Source of the DNA: an uncultured Bacillota bacterium
GTDB lineage: Bacteria; Bacillota_I; Bacilli_A; Culicoidibacterales; ZOR0006
Direction: 5' to 3'
Assembly (NCBI GenBank): GCA_945956935.1
Contig: CAMFJD010000001.1
Location: 109,874-173,873 of the forward strand
DNA length: 64,000 bases
Shown here: in pieces, positions 1 to 8,795 of the stretch
Numbering within the stretch: the stretch's first letter is position 1
How the letters are laid out: every line of letters starts with the position of its first letter
Translations under genes and position numbers: made by a program
Notes under the pieces: generated by a model
Seen by the model: only the letters and a program-made list of their open reading frames with translations
Database searches by the model: none
What the model was told of the DNA's origin: nothing

Positions 1-369
1 ATTCAAATTAATGAAAAAGGTTATGGTAATGGGTATGTTAATATCGATATGAATCGTATGCCAAATATTGATTGGGAAATTAAAGTTGATGAGTTTGTGC
101 TGAGTGATGATAAATATGATGATGAGTCTGGCTATAATGATGATGTACACGGTGATGATGGTTGGGATTTTTCAGGATATTTTTGGCCTGAAACACAAGT
201 TGAGAGTGGAAAAATGATTATTACAAGCAGTGATTTGCGTTTTGATGTAAACGGATCAATTGATGCCTTTAAATCATTTGTCAAAACGCAACCAACACTT
301 CAAATTATTCAATCAGAAATGTATTATGATACTGAAGATAGCGATGAAGAAGCAATATATGGTTATTAA
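1..369 (+). CDS. C-terminal fragment of an unidentified acidic protein
   Basis: The frame is open from base 1, so this is the 3' end of a gene that starts outside the window; the ATG at 49 is probably internal. The visible 122 residues are rich in Asp, Glu, Tyr and Gly, including an acidic stretch around DDKYDDESGYNDD, and end in an acidic tail. No membrane segment, repeat or catalytic motif is visible. I do not recognise the family and cannot give a function. A strong hairpin terminator follows nine bases after the stop, so this gene ends its transcription unit before mutS2. Confidence 0.6.
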   Translation: MQINEKGYGNGYVNIDMNRMPNIDWEIKVDEFVLSDDKYDDESGYNDDVHGDDGWDFSGYFWPETQVESGKMIITSSDLRFDVNGSIDAFKSFVKTQPTLQIIQSEMYYDTEDSDEEAIYGY

Positions 370-377
370 TTAAGAAG

Positions 378-424
378 AAGTGAGTAAAGGAGCAACAGTT
401 ATATGCTCGTTACTCACTTTTTCT
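378..424 (+). terminator. Intrinsic terminator
   Basis: A perfect 9-bp stem pairs 378-386 with 411-419, with a smaller inner stem (390-393 with 405-408), followed by a T run from 417. It closes the transcript of the partial upstream gene. Confidence 0.85.
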
Positions 425-530
425 AGTTATGTATAGTAGATGAAATATGGGGAGGGTATTCTGAAAAGAAATGCAGAATATATAAAGAAATGATATAATA
501 GTGATAGTATTTATAGAAAGGAATGTAACT

Positions 531-2861
531 ATGGAGCATTCATTACAAACATTGGAATTTTATCGTGTAATTGAGCAGCTCGCCCCGTATGCTGCTACAA
601 GCCTTGGTAAAGAGCAAGTGATGCAATTACAGCCGAGCACGAATTATGATACAGTTAAAAATTGGCAGCAAATAACAGAAGAAGCAGTGCGTATTTGTTT
701 AGCAAAAGATAGTGCGCCACTTGGAGGAGTATATAATATCAAGCAGTCGCTTTTACGTTCAAAAGCTGATGCAATTTTAAGTGCTGCTGAAATCTTAGAA
801 GTCGGTGCACATTTATATGCAGTGGTACAAATGAAAAGTTTTATGCGTGAACTGCAAGAGCTTGGTGAATACTCACAATTTTATCAATTAGTTGAACAGT
901 TAGAACATCAACCAGATTTGTATCGTACAATTCAAAGTACAATTGATGAAACCGGAAAGGTTGCTGATACAGCATCGGTTGTTTTGCGTCAAATTCGTGC
1001 ACAAATGAAAATTACGGAAAATTCAGTTCGTGAAAAATTAAATCGCTTAGTACAAACTCAACGTGACAAATTGACGGACGGGATTGTAACAATTCGTAAT
1101 AACCGTTACGTTATTCCAGTGCGTATTGATCACAAGAATACGTTTGGTGGAATGATTCATGACCAATCATCATCGGGAACGACTGTATTTGTTGAGCCGG
1201 AAGCAGTAGTTGCGTTGAATAATAAATTAGCTCAATTATTTTCAAATGAACAAACTGAAATTGAACGTATTTTACGTGATTTGACATTACGAATTAAAGT
1301 AGAATCGGATAGCTTACTTGAAAATTTGATCGTTTTTGCTGATATTGATTTTATGTTTGCAAAAGCACGCTATGCATTAGCGATACAGGCAACAAGACCG
1401 GTGTTAAATACGACAGGCTATATTAACCTATTGCAAGCGAGGCATCCACTTATTGCCTGTGAACAAGTAGTACCGAATGATATTACTTTAGGAAAGCACT
1501 ACACAGCAATTGTAATTACTGGACCGAATACAGGTGGAAAAACGGTTACATTAAAAACAGTCGGATTATTAACACTGATGGCACAGGCAGGGTTACATAT
1601 TCCTGCAGCAGAGAAAAGTGAAATTGCGGTGTTTAACCATGTATTTGCTGATATTGGTGATGAACAATCAATTGAACAAAGTTTATCAACATTTTCATCA
1701 CATATGACGAATATTGTCAAAATTATTGATCAGCTATCATACAATTCACTTGTGTTATTTGATGAGTTAGGAAGTGGGACAGACCCAAAAGAAGGATCAT
1801 CACTAGCAATTGAAATTTTAGAGTATATGAATAAAAAGGAAGCACGTGTGATTGCGACCACACATTATCCAGAATTGAAAGCATATGGATATGAAAATGA
1901 GACAGTAATCAATGCGAGCGTTGAGTTTGATATCGATACATTACGTCCTACATATAAGTTATTACTTGGAGTGCCAGGGCGTTCAAATGCATTTGAAATT
2001 TCTAAACGACTTGGATTACCAGAGTTTATAATCGAACGAGCCCGTGAACATGCAAAACTTGAATCGACAGAAATGACAGAAACAATTAAACGTTTAGAAT
2101 CTGAAAGCACACGGTTACAGCAAGCCCGTGAAATTGCAGAACATCATCAAGCACAAGCACAAGCATTACGTGAAGAATTGAAACTACAAAAGCAATCATA
2201 TGAACGCCAAAAACAACAAATGGTTGAAAAAGCAAAAAGAGAAGCAAATGAATATTTGAAAAAAGCACAGCAACAAGCTGATAAAATTATTAGTGATTTA
2301 AAAATTGTACATGCTGAAAATGTGAAAGAACATGAGTTGATTGCTGCACGCACAGCATTAAAAAATGCACGTTATGATGAACAAAGAGGAATTGTACGCC
2401 CAAAAACTCGTGTAGATTTACAAGTAGGTGATCTTGTTAAAGTTGCTACACTTGGTAGTAACGGTGAAATCATACGCGAATTGAAACCAGGGTTATGGGA
2501 AGTGAAAATTGGTCGAATGACGATGAAAGTTAAAGATGAAGACTTATTATTTGAAAAACGTCGATCGACAAAAGAAAAGCCAATGAAAAAAATCGGTTTG
2601 AGTGGCGAAAGAAAAGTTGTAGGGATGAAACTTGATTTACGTGGCAAACGATTTGAGGAAGCAATGATTGAACTTGATCATTATTTAGATAAAGCTGTGT
2701 TGATGAATTATCCAAGCGTCTCAATTATTCATGGACATGGCACGGGAGCAATACGTAAAGGTGTGCATGAACATTTGAAAATGAGTAAAATTGTTAAAAC
2801 ATATCGTTTAGGTGGTGCTGGCGAAGGTGGCGTAGGTGCAACAATTGTTGAGTTTAAATAA
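531..2861 (+). CDS. mutS2: Endonuclease MutS2
   Basis: MutS2 is an ATPase with a C-terminal Smr nuclease domain. It suppresses recombination and, in Bacillus subtilis, acts in ribosome rescue by splitting collided ribosomes. The 776-residue length is normal. The central ABC-type ATPase has Walker A GPNTGGKT at about residues 331-338 and the Walker B/signature stretch LVLFDELGSGTDP near 410. A long charged coiled coil (about 510-610) follows. The Smr domain occupies about the last 80 residues and carries LDLRGKR and HGHGTGAIR. The ATG at 531 is preferred over the in-frame GTG at 501 because AGAAAGGA lies 8 bases before it. A TATAAT at 494-499 is a likely -10. It appears monocistronic. Confidence 0.95.
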   Translation: MEHSLQTLEFYRVIEQLAPYAATSLGKEQVMQLQPSTNYDTVKNWQQITEEAVRICLAKDSAPLGGVYNIKQSLLRSKADAILSAAEILEVGAHLYAVVQMKSFMRELQELGEYSQFYQLVEQLEHQPDLYRTIQSTIDETGKVADTASVVLRQIRAQMKITENSVREKLNRLVQTQRDKLTDGIVTIRNNRYVIPVRIDHKNTFGGMIHDQSSSGTTVFVEPEAVVALNNKLAQLFSNEQTEIERILRDLTLRIKVESDSLLENLIVFADIDFMFAKARYALAIQATRPVLNTTGYINLLQARHPLIACEQVVPNDITLGKHYTAIVITGPNTGGKTVTLKTVGLLTLMAQAGLHIPAAEKSEIAVFNHVFADIGDEQSIEQSLSTFSSHMTNIVKIIDQLSYNSLVLFDELGSGTDPKEGSSLAIEILEYMNKKEARVIATTHYPELKAYGYENETVINASVEFDIDTLRPTYKLLLGVPGRSNAFEISKRLGLPEFIIERAREHAKLESTEMTETIKRLESESTRLQQAREIAEHHQAQAQALREELKLQKQSYERQKQQMVEKAKREANEYLKKAQQQADKIISDLKIVHAENVKEHELIAARTALKNARYDEQRGIVRPKTRVDLQVGDLVKVATLGSNGEIIRELKPGLWEVKIGRMTMKVKDEDLLFEKRRSTKEKPMKKIGLSGERKVVGMKLDLRGKRFEEAMIELDHYLDKAVLMNYPSVSIIHGHGTGAIRKGVHEHLKMSKIVKTYRLGGAGEGGVGATIVEFK

Positions 2862-3170
2862 TCATCGGAATAGGTTGTAACATTCAAAGTGAGAAACATA
2901 GCAAACATAAAAGCATCTCAAACAAGTGAATTGTGATCAAAAGAAATAGAGAAATTAGGTTTTACTAACAATTTTTTAGTGTTATGTGTACTTTATATAT
3001 TTTATTTGTAATTTAAAGTAATAGGGTGGAAAAATCTTGTATTTTAGTATAACATTCTCTATAATAATAACAACCAAACAAAAATTGGTGCATTCTATTC
3101 GACAAATGTCAGTAGCAAGCGTATAATTCAAAACATAGATAAATATCTATTTAATTTAGGAGGGACTTAT
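2862..3170. other. mutS2-trxA intergenic region
   Basis: This 309-base stretch is AT-rich and contains no convincing open reading frame or strong terminator. Its 3' part contains the trxA promoter and ribosome site, listed separately; nothing else is recognisable. Confidence 0.6.
3099..3127 (+). promoter_or_regulatory. Sigma-A-type promoter of trxA
   Basis: A -35 TCGACA (3099-3104) and a consensus -10 TATAAT (3122-3127) are 17 bases apart. The AGGAGGG ribosome site (3158-3164) sits 6 bases before the trxA ATG. Confidence 0.8.
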
Positions 3171-3491
3171 ATGTCAACAGTAGTTACAACAGTAGAAGAA
3201 TTCGAAGCAAAAATTACAAGCGGAAAATATTTAGTTGATTTTTATGCAACTTGGTGTGGACCATGCCAAATGCTATTACCAGTATTAGAAGAAGTAACAC
3301 CAACATTAGAGCAATCAACAGTTGAAATTTTAAAAGTAAATGTTGATGAATTACCACAATTAGCACAAAAATTTGGAGTTATGAGTGTTCCAACATTATT
3401 CGTTATTGAAGATGGTGCAATCAAAAATAGTGAAGCAGGATTTAAACCAGCTGACGCATTAGTCGATTGGGTAACGACAAGTTTAGCATAA
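3171..3491 (+). CDS. trxA: Thioredoxin
   Basis: This is a small cytoplasmic dithiol-disulfide oxidoreductase that reduces protein disulfides and is itself recycled by thioredoxin reductase. The 106-residue length is typical. The redox motif WCGPC is at residues 28-32, the cis-proline motif SVPT comes later, and the order of beta and alpha elements fits the fold. It starts at the ATG behind a near-perfect ribosome site. It has its own promoter and is followed directly by a strong terminator, so it is a single-gene unit, as is common for trxA. No thioredoxin reductase gene lies nearby. Confidence 0.96.
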   Translation: MSTVVTTVEEFEAKITSGKYLVDFYATWCGPCQMLLPVLEEVTPTLEQSTVEILKVNVDELPQLAQKFGVMSVPTLFVIEDGAIKNSEAGFKPADALVDWVTTSLA

Positions 3492-3495
3492 TATG

Positions 3496-3532
3496 AAAAA
3501 GAATTCGACGACAATAGTGCGAATTCTTTTTT
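3496..3532 (+). terminator. trxA intrinsic terminator
   Basis: The stem pairs 3496-3507 with 3520-3531 around a 12-base loop, with a T run at 3527-3532. Confidence 0.9.
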
Positions 3533-3729
3533 AGTATACAATTACATAAAACGATATCTACAAGAGAAATAAAACCAAGTAGAGAAAACATCTGTATACA
3601 TTTGAGTATTGAAATAAACTATGGAAATAGAGAGAATAAAAAATGATTTTTATTTTTATATAGTACATCAAAGGAAACGATTTTCTTTTACGACTTCTTT
3701 TTAAATGACTATATTTTTAATGTTGAATC

Positions 3730-3738
3730 TGCTATACT
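3730..3738 (+). promoter_or_regulatory. Extended -10 promoter element before the pseudouridine synthase gene
   Basis: TGcTATACT at 3730-3738 is an extended -10 element with no clear -35, placed about 45 bases before the start codon. Confidence 0.55.
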
Positions 3739-3783
3739 AGTAAAGCACAAAAATTGTCGAGAAGATAATAGGAGGAATTTAAA

Positions 3784-4521
3784 ATGGCAGAACGTTTACA
3801 AAAAGTAATTGCAAATGCAGGTTTTTGCTCGCGACGTAAAGCAGAGCAATTAATCTTAGATGGGAAAGTAACAGTTGATGGCAAAGTTGTTCGTGAACTT
3901 GGAACGAAAGTTGAGGGACATGAATACATTGAAGTTGGTGGTGTGCCAGTTGAAAGTGAATCAAAAGTATATTTATTATTAAATAAACCAAAAAATATGA
4001 TTTCAGCTGTAAGCGATGATCGTGAACGGGAAGTTGTGACTGATTGTATTTCTAGTAGTGATGTACCACAGCGCATCTATCCAGTAGGACGTTTAGATTA
4101 TGATACATCAGGGGCGTTATTATTAACAAACGATGGTGAGTTTGCGAACTTAATGATGCATCCAAGTGGTGAAATCGAAAAAGTATATGTAGCTAAAGTA
4201 CGTGGTCGTGTAACAAATAATGAAGTATTTAAACTTGAAAAAGGAGTAAATATTGATGGACGTTTAACTGCACCAGCAAAAGCGCGTGTTTTATCGTATG
4301 ATAGTCGTTCAGATGTTTCAACAGTTCGTCTCGTCATTCATGAGGGACGTTACCATCAAGTAAAACGGATGTTCGAAAATTTAGGATTTCCAATGCGTAA
4401 ATTACGCCGTACACATTTTTCATTTTTAACAGTTGATGATTTACAACCAGGACAATGGCGACGATTATCAAATAACGAAGTAAGTCAATTGCGCAACCTA
4501 GCAACAGAAAAAAACGTGTAA
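3784..4521 (+). CDS. rluB: RsuA/RluB/RluF-family rRNA pseudouridine synthase
   Basis: The enzyme isomerises a specific uridine in ribosomal RNA to pseudouridine. The N-terminal S4 RNA-binding domain (about residues 1-60, beginning ERLQKVIANAG) is followed by the catalytic domain with GRLDYDTSG at 102-110, where Asp105 is the catalytic aspartate of the family. The 245-residue length fits the RluB type of Gram-positive bacteria, which modifies 23S rRNA, but RsuA-type (16S) specificity cannot be excluded by eye. The start is well placed, with AGGAGG shortly upstream. It is monocistronic, with an extended -10 element upstream and a very strong terminator downstream. Confidence 0.88.
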   Translation: MAERLQKVIANAGFCSRRKAEQLILDGKVTVDGKVVRELGTKVEGHEYIEVGGVPVESESKVYLLLNKPKNMISAVSDDREREVVTDCISSSDVPQRIYPVGRLDYDTSGALLLTNDGEFANLMMHPSGEIEKVYVAKVRGRVTNNEVFKLEKGVNIDGRLTAPAKARVLSYDSRSDVSTVRLVIHEGRYHQVKRMFENLGFPMRKLRRTHFSFLTVDDLQPGQWRRLSNNEVSQLRNLATEKNV

Positions 4522-4570
4522 AACGAGGAATATGTTGAAATAGTTGAGTAATAAAGTATAAGAACCAATC

Positions 4571-4611
4571 AAAACTAGAATTATCAATCAATTGATAATT
4601 CTAGTTTTTTA
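4571..4611 (+). terminator. Strong intrinsic terminator
   Basis: An 18-bp perfect stem pairs 4571-4588 with 4591-4608, ending in a T run. The A run on the 5' side means it could also work on the other strand. Confidence 0.92.
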
Positions 4612-4715
4612 CTTTATGTAGTTATCAGTAAAAATGGATAAATGTATCGATGCTTATACTGACTTTTATGACGTTTAATTTAGAAGTAATAATTATGGAA
4701 TTTTAGTTTAACTAC

Positions 4716-4724
4716 TGGTATAAT
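4716..4724 (+). promoter_or_regulatory. Extended -10 promoter of the metallo-beta-lactamase-fold gene
   Basis: TGgTATAAT at 4716-4724 is an extended -10 with a consensus hexamer. The leader then contains a hairpin (4752-4758 with 4768-4774, plus inner pairs) before the ribosome site; its role is unknown. Confidence 0.65.
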
Positions 4725-4797
4725 GAGCGAAATATAGTGAGCATAGGGGGATATAGAGTACTTGTACCTCTATAGCTTTTGAATGGGGAGAGAATCT

Positions 4798-5508
4798 ATG
4801 TTTTTAACATATTTAGGTCATTCGACAGTATACTTTGGTAACGGTGAAGAAAATATTATCATTGATCCATTTATTCGTAATAATCCAGAATGTCACCTTG
4901 ACTTCACTCAAATTCAGGTTACATATGTATTTGTGACACATGGTCATGTAGACTATTTAAGTGATGCAATTGAACTTTGTAAGAGAGAAAACGCTGTACT
5001 AGTTGCGAATGTTGAAATTTGTCATTATGCAATGCAACAAGGTATTGTAAAAATATTACCTATGAATATAGGTGGGGAAATTGTATTGCCATTTGGTCAT
5101 GTTAAAATGGTACCTGCATTACACAGTTCTACAATTGTAACCGAATTAGGTCAGTTACTACCCGGAGGATTAGCTTGTGGGTATGTTATCGAATTTTATC
5201 ATCGTAAATTTTATCATGCAGGAGATACAGCACTAACATATGATTTAAAATTATTAAAGGATAAAAAAAATCGATTTGATATTGCTTTTTTACCAGTAGG
5301 CGGAAGATATACGATGAATGTTAACGAGGTTATCAAAGCTGTAAAATGGCTAAAACCAAAAGTTATTATTCCAATGTATTATGGTCCATTTCCAGAAATG
5401 AAAACGTCACTTAAAGTGTTGCAAAAACATTTTTCAAAAGGAAAGACACTTTGTAAAGTAATGAAACCAGTGACAACAATCCGTGGCTCATATGAAAAGC
5501 ACCGATAA
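4798..5508 (+). CDS. UPF0173-like metallo-beta-lactamase-fold protein with substituted metal ligands
   Basis: The 236-residue protein matches the UPF0173/YtkL hydrolase layout: it opens MFLTYLGHST, has the IIDPF strand, an HAGDTAL motif, and the closing KPKVIIPMYY region. The usual HxHxDH zinc motif reads HGHVDY, so the last histidine is Tyr53. The late histidine of the family motif PxHYxxFP is also tyrosine (Tyr194 in PMYYGPFP). His48, His50 and Asp52 remain. It is therefore a metal hydrolase homologue whose metal site is probably altered. The start at 4798 is preferred over the ATG at 4783 because GGGGAGAGA lies just before it and because family members begin here. Confidence 0.75.
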   Translation: MFLTYLGHSTVYFGNGEENIIIDPFIRNNPECHLDFTQIQVTYVFVTHGHVDYLSDAIELCKRENAVLVANVEICHYAMQQGIVKILPMNIGGEIVLPFGHVKMVPALHSSTIVTELGQLLPGGLACGYVIEFYHRKFYHAGDTALTYDLKLLKDKKNRFDIAFLPVGGRYTMNVNEVIKAVKWLKPKVIIPMYYGPFPEMKTSLKVLQKHFSKGKTLCKVMKPVTTIRGSYEKHR

Positions 5509-5517
5509 TATAACATA

Positions 5518-5541
5518 ATGGCACGAAATCGTGCCTTTTTA
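5518..5541 (+). terminator. Intrinsic terminator
   Basis: A 6-bp GC-rich stem (5520-5525 with 5530-5535), AAAT tetraloop and T run 5536-5540. Confidence 0.88.
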
Positions 5542-5573
5542 TGATATTATTAATACGTGAAAGGGTGAAAAAA

Positions 5574-6455
5574 ATGGAAGAAAAGAAGAAACATTTATTA
5601 ACTGATTTGGGTTCATATGTGAGCATTGTGATTTATCTTGTAACGGCAGTAGCAAAAATTGGATTTGCGAATGTATTTCAATCAACTGCATTACTAGCTG
5701 ATGGATTAAATAGTGCATCTGATGTTGTGTCAACTATTATTATTTTAGTAGGAGCGAAAATGTCACGTCGACCAAAAGATGAGCATCATCGCTATGGGCA
5801 TAAAAGAATTGAACAAATTGCAGCTATTATTGCATCATTTGTAATGTTTTACATTGGAATTGAAGCAGCATTAAGTGGTGTGAGAAAGATTGTTTCACCA
5901 CAATTAGAGGCACCAAGTACATTAGCAGCTGGTGTTGCATTTATTTCAGCACTACTTATTTTTGGTTCTGCTATTTTAAACTTTCAATTACATAAAAAAA
6001 CGAAAATGATGTCGAATAAAGTCATTGCTAAACATAATTTATCAGATGCAATGACTGCTTTGGGAGCAGTCATTGCCATTATTGCTTCACAATTGCAAAT
6101 GCCTTGGATTGATCCAGTTGCCTCATTAATAATCGCGTGGTTCATCTTACAAACAGCATATGAAATTTTTATGGAGGCCAGCAATCAACTTATTGATGGA
6201 TTTGATACAAAAGATTTACAAGTATTACAAGAACTTATTTTGAATGTTGATGGTGTGCAAGGAGTGGATCAATTGCGGGGAAGAACATTAGGGGATACTA
6301 TCAATGTTGAAGTGACAATTCATGTCGATGGAAACCTCAGTGTATCGAATGGTCATATGATTGCAGATGCAGTAGAAGAGGTGTTGATGACACAAACTGA
6401 TGTTCAACATGTAAATGTGCATGTTGAACCTATACTTGTTTCCAATTTAAAATGA
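5574..6455 (+). CDS. Cation diffusion facilitator (CDF) family transporter
   Basis: CDF proteins are membrane antiporters that export divalent cations (Zn, Mn, Fe or Co) in exchange for protons. The 293-residue length, about six hydrophobic segments in the first 200 residues and a hydrophilic C-terminal domain fit the family. Conserved stretches are DGLNSASDVV in the second helix, which holds the transport-site aspartate, and HHRYGHKRIEQ between helices. A second conserved Asp lies in the later helix near WIDPVASL. The C-terminal part ending HVNVHVEP is the cytoplasmic ferredoxin-like domain. The ATG at 5574 is chosen over the upstream in-frame ATG at 5541, which overlaps the preceding terminator. 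Metal specificity cannot be read from the sequence. Confidence 0.88.
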   Translation: MEEKKKHLLTDLGSYVSIVIYLVTAVAKIGFANVFQSTALLADGLNSASDVVSTIIILVGAKMSRRPKDEHHRYGHKRIEQIAAIIASFVMFYIGIEAALSGVRKIVSPQLEAPSTLAAGVAFISALLIFGSAILNFQLHKKTKMMSNKVIAKHNLSDAMTALGAVIAIIASQLQMPWIDPVASLIIAWFILQTAYEIFMEASNQLIDGFDTKDLQVLQELILNVDGVQGVDQLRGRTLGDTINVEVTIHVDGNLSVSNGHMIADAVEEVLMTQTDVQHVNVHVEPILVSNLK

Positions 6456-6594
6456 TAAAAGGAGGAGAAAACACTTATTAAATAAAAACATTATTTACAA
6501 AAATGCAATTAATTCAGTGAATATTAAGGCTTATTTTGAAAAAATGGTGTATGATAAATGAAAGAGAGAACTATTTAAAAAGGAGATATTTATT

Positions 6595-7272
6595 ATGACA
6601 AAGATTTTAATTGTTGAAGATGAAAAGGATATCGCTCGATTCATGGAATTAGAACTAAAATACAATGGATACGAAGTGACAGTAGCAAATGATGGGGCAC
6701 AGGGGTTAGCTCTTGCATTAAAAGAAGAATTTAGTTTGATTTTATTAGATTTAATGTTACCTGAAATTGATGGAATGGAAATTTGTCGTCAAATTCGTGA
6801 ATTAAAATCAACACCAATTATTATGGTGACAGCGAAACATTCAATTGAAGAACGTGTAGCAGGACTTGATTTTGGGGCAGATGATTACTTGGCAAAACCA
6901 TTCGATATGGAAGAATTATTAGCACGTGTACGAGCAACATTACGTCGTGTAGAAAAATCACCACAACAGCGAGACAATGCTTTAAAATGTGGTGCACTCA
7001 TGATGAATCTTGATGCACATGAAGTATTGCAAAATGATCAATTAATCGAATTAACAAAAACAGAATTTTCATTATTACGATTGTTTTTGGAAAATGTGAA
7101 TCGTGTACAAACACGCGATGATATTTTGAAGTTTGTATGGGGAGACACGAATTTTGTTGAACACCAAATTATCGATGTATACATTAAGCATTTACGAGAT
7201 AAAATTGGGCGCGAGTCAATCCAAACGGTGCGTGGCGTTGGGTATATTATGAAAGAACAAATTCAAGCGTAA
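6595..7272 (+). CDS. OmpR-family response regulator, ArlR-like
   Basis: A DNA-binding response regulator of 225 residues. The receiver domain (about 1-115) has the acidic pair EDE at the start, the phosphoacceptor Asp52 in LLDLMLP and the conserved lysine in VTAKH. The winged-helix effector domain (about 130-225) ends with KIGRESIQTVRGVGYIMK, typical of OmpR/PhoB proteins. It is preceded by AAAGGAG and lies eight bases before its partner kinase gene, so the two form a two-component operon. The kinase is most like ArlS, hence the ArlR-like label; the regulon is unknown. Confidence 0.92.
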   Translation: MTKILIVEDEKDIARFMELELKYNGYEVTVANDGAQGLALALKEEFSLILLDLMLPEIDGMEICRQIRELKSTPIIMVTAKHSIEERVAGLDFGADDYLAKPFDMEELLARVRATLRRVEKSPQQRDNALKCGALMMNLDAHEVLQNDQLIELTKTEFSLLRLFLENVNRVQTRDDILKFVWGDTNFVEHQIIDVYIKHLRDKIGRESIQTVRGVGYIMKEQIQA

Positions 7273-7280
7273 AAAGATAA

Positions 7281-8648
7281 ATGAGAGAAACTTTTTATCA
7301 AAAAATTAGTAAACGCGTACAGACATTATCAATTTTATCAAAATTTACAATTGTGATAACTGTTGTCTTTCTTATTTGTTTTTTAGCATTGACGTCATTA
7401 GCAAAGCCAGTAGCGACTAACTTAGCAATTGAATATGCACATCGAAGTATGACACAACGATTAAAGGTTATGAAAATAGACGGATTCTCAAACGAGGGGA
7501 TTGACGAATCATATTTGCGATCGCTTGTTCAAAATGGAGAGTTTCTCATCGTAAGAAATATAACAACGAAGACTGAAGTTTTTCGTTTGAATGAAATGAC
7601 TGACTATATTGTTGATGAAGATTTGGTCAATTTGGCTGATCAACAAGTTATACGAATCGAGACACAAACACCGGAAATTGACGGGAATACATATGAAATT
7701 ATGTTATATGCTGATATTAATAAAGCGATTGAACCATATTTGGATGCGTACTATCGCTACGTAATTCCACTGATTACCACAAATGGTATTTTGTTAACAT
7801 TAGCTGGAGTATTTACGGTTATGTATTTGACGCGACGAATACAAACATTTACTGAAAAAATGAGATTGATTCGTGCAAATGGGTATCAAGAAGAATTACC
7901 AGCAGTGTATACAAAAGATGAAGTTGGTGAAATGATTCAAGTATTTAATGAAATGATTGGCCATTTTCATGAATTACATGAAGCTCAGAAACAATTCGTG
8001 AGCGATGCATCTCATGAATTGAAGACACCACTCGCAATCATTGAAGGCAATGCACAACTGATTGAAAAATGGGGAAAACGTGATCCGGAGATACTGGATG
8101 AATCAATTCCAGCACTAAGAAGAGGTGTTGATCGAGCAAAAATGTTAATTGATGATTTGCTTGCATTAACAAGAACATCTGTAGTTGTAGATGGACCAAT
8201 TCCAGCATTATCGATGGAAGAATCAGTCTTACAATATGTAAGAGATTTACAAGTGATTCATCCAGAAGTAATATTTGAATTACACTTAGAACCAGTATCA
8301 TATCCGATTCTCCCAGTTGATTTTAATAAGTTGATGAATATTTTTATTGAAAATGGAATTAAATACAGTAACGATGCAGCGAAAATTACAATTCACCTCA
8401 CTGAACAGGCGGAAAGTGTAGAAATTCGCGTGAGTGACTGTGGTGTAGGTATTTCACAAGAGCATCAGCAACGAATTTTTGAACGTTTTTACCGAGTAGA
8501 TTCATCACGAAGCAGAGATACAGGTGGAAATGGTATTGGGTTAGCAGTTGCCAAAAAAATTGTGATGAAGTATAACGGTGATATTTCAGTGGAAAGTGAA
8601 CTAGATATAGGTTCTACTTTTATAGCTGTTTTTAAAAAAAGCAATTAG
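7281..8648 (+). CDS. Sensor histidine kinase, ArlS-like
   Basis: A membrane histidine kinase of 455 residues. The first transmembrane segment is about 23-45 and the second about 160-183, enclosing an extracytoplasmic sensor region of roughly 115 residues. A HAMP linker follows, then the HisKA domain with FVSDASHELKTPLAIIEGN (phosphorylated His245), very close to the ArlS dimerisation helix. The ATPase domain has the N box (NIFIENGIKYS), the G1 box (DCGVGIS) and the G2 box (GGNGIGLAVAKK). It is co-transcribed with the response regulator. The ribosome site is weak, so translation may be coupled. The stimulus cannot be inferred; ArlRS homologues act in surface, autolysis and virulence control in staphylococci. 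Confidence 0.9.
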   Translation: MRETFYQKISKRVQTLSILSKFTIVITVVFLICFLALTSLAKPVATNLAIEYAHRSMTQRLKVMKIDGFSNEGIDESYLRSLVQNGEFLIVRNITTKTEVFRLNEMTDYIVDEDLVNLADQQVIRIETQTPEIDGNTYEIMLYADINKAIEPYLDAYYRYVIPLITTNGILLTLAGVFTVMYLTRRIQTFTEKMRLIRANGYQEELPAVYTKDEVGEMIQVFNEMIGHFHELHEAQKQFVSDASHELKTPLAIIEGNAQLIEKWGKRDPEILDESIPALRRGVDRAKMLIDDLLALTRTSVVVDGPIPALSMEESVLQYVRDLQVIHPEVIFELHLEPVSYPILPVDFNKLMNIFIENGIKYSNDAAKITIHLTEQAESVEIRVSDCGVGISQEHQQRIFERFYRVDSSRSRDTGGNGIGLAVAKKIVMKYNGDISVESELDIGSTFIAVFKKSN

Positions 8649-8698
8649 AAAACGCATAGGTAACTCCTACTTCTAGTAAAGTGCCTCATGCGTTTTTT
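8649..8698 (+). terminator. Terminator of the two-component operon
   Basis: The stem pairs 8649-8657 with 8688-8696, continues through AGG/CCT, and is followed by a T run. Confidence 0.82.
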
Positions 8699-8795
8699 GA
8701 ATTGATTGGATAATCTACACAAAAAAATGAATTTATCGTCCTTTTTTTCAAAAAAAACAGTATAATAGAGTAAATGTGGAAAAGGAAGATGAAAA

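Noticed and set aside
501..530. GTG start at 501 for mutS2, giving ten extra residues
   Set aside because: No ribosome site precedes it and it follows the -10 element almost directly; ATG 531 has AGAAAGGA at the correct spacing.
6460..6480. AAAGGAGGAG ribosome-like sequence after the CDF gene
   Set aside because: No start codon with an open frame follows within a usable distance, so it is not assigned to a gene.
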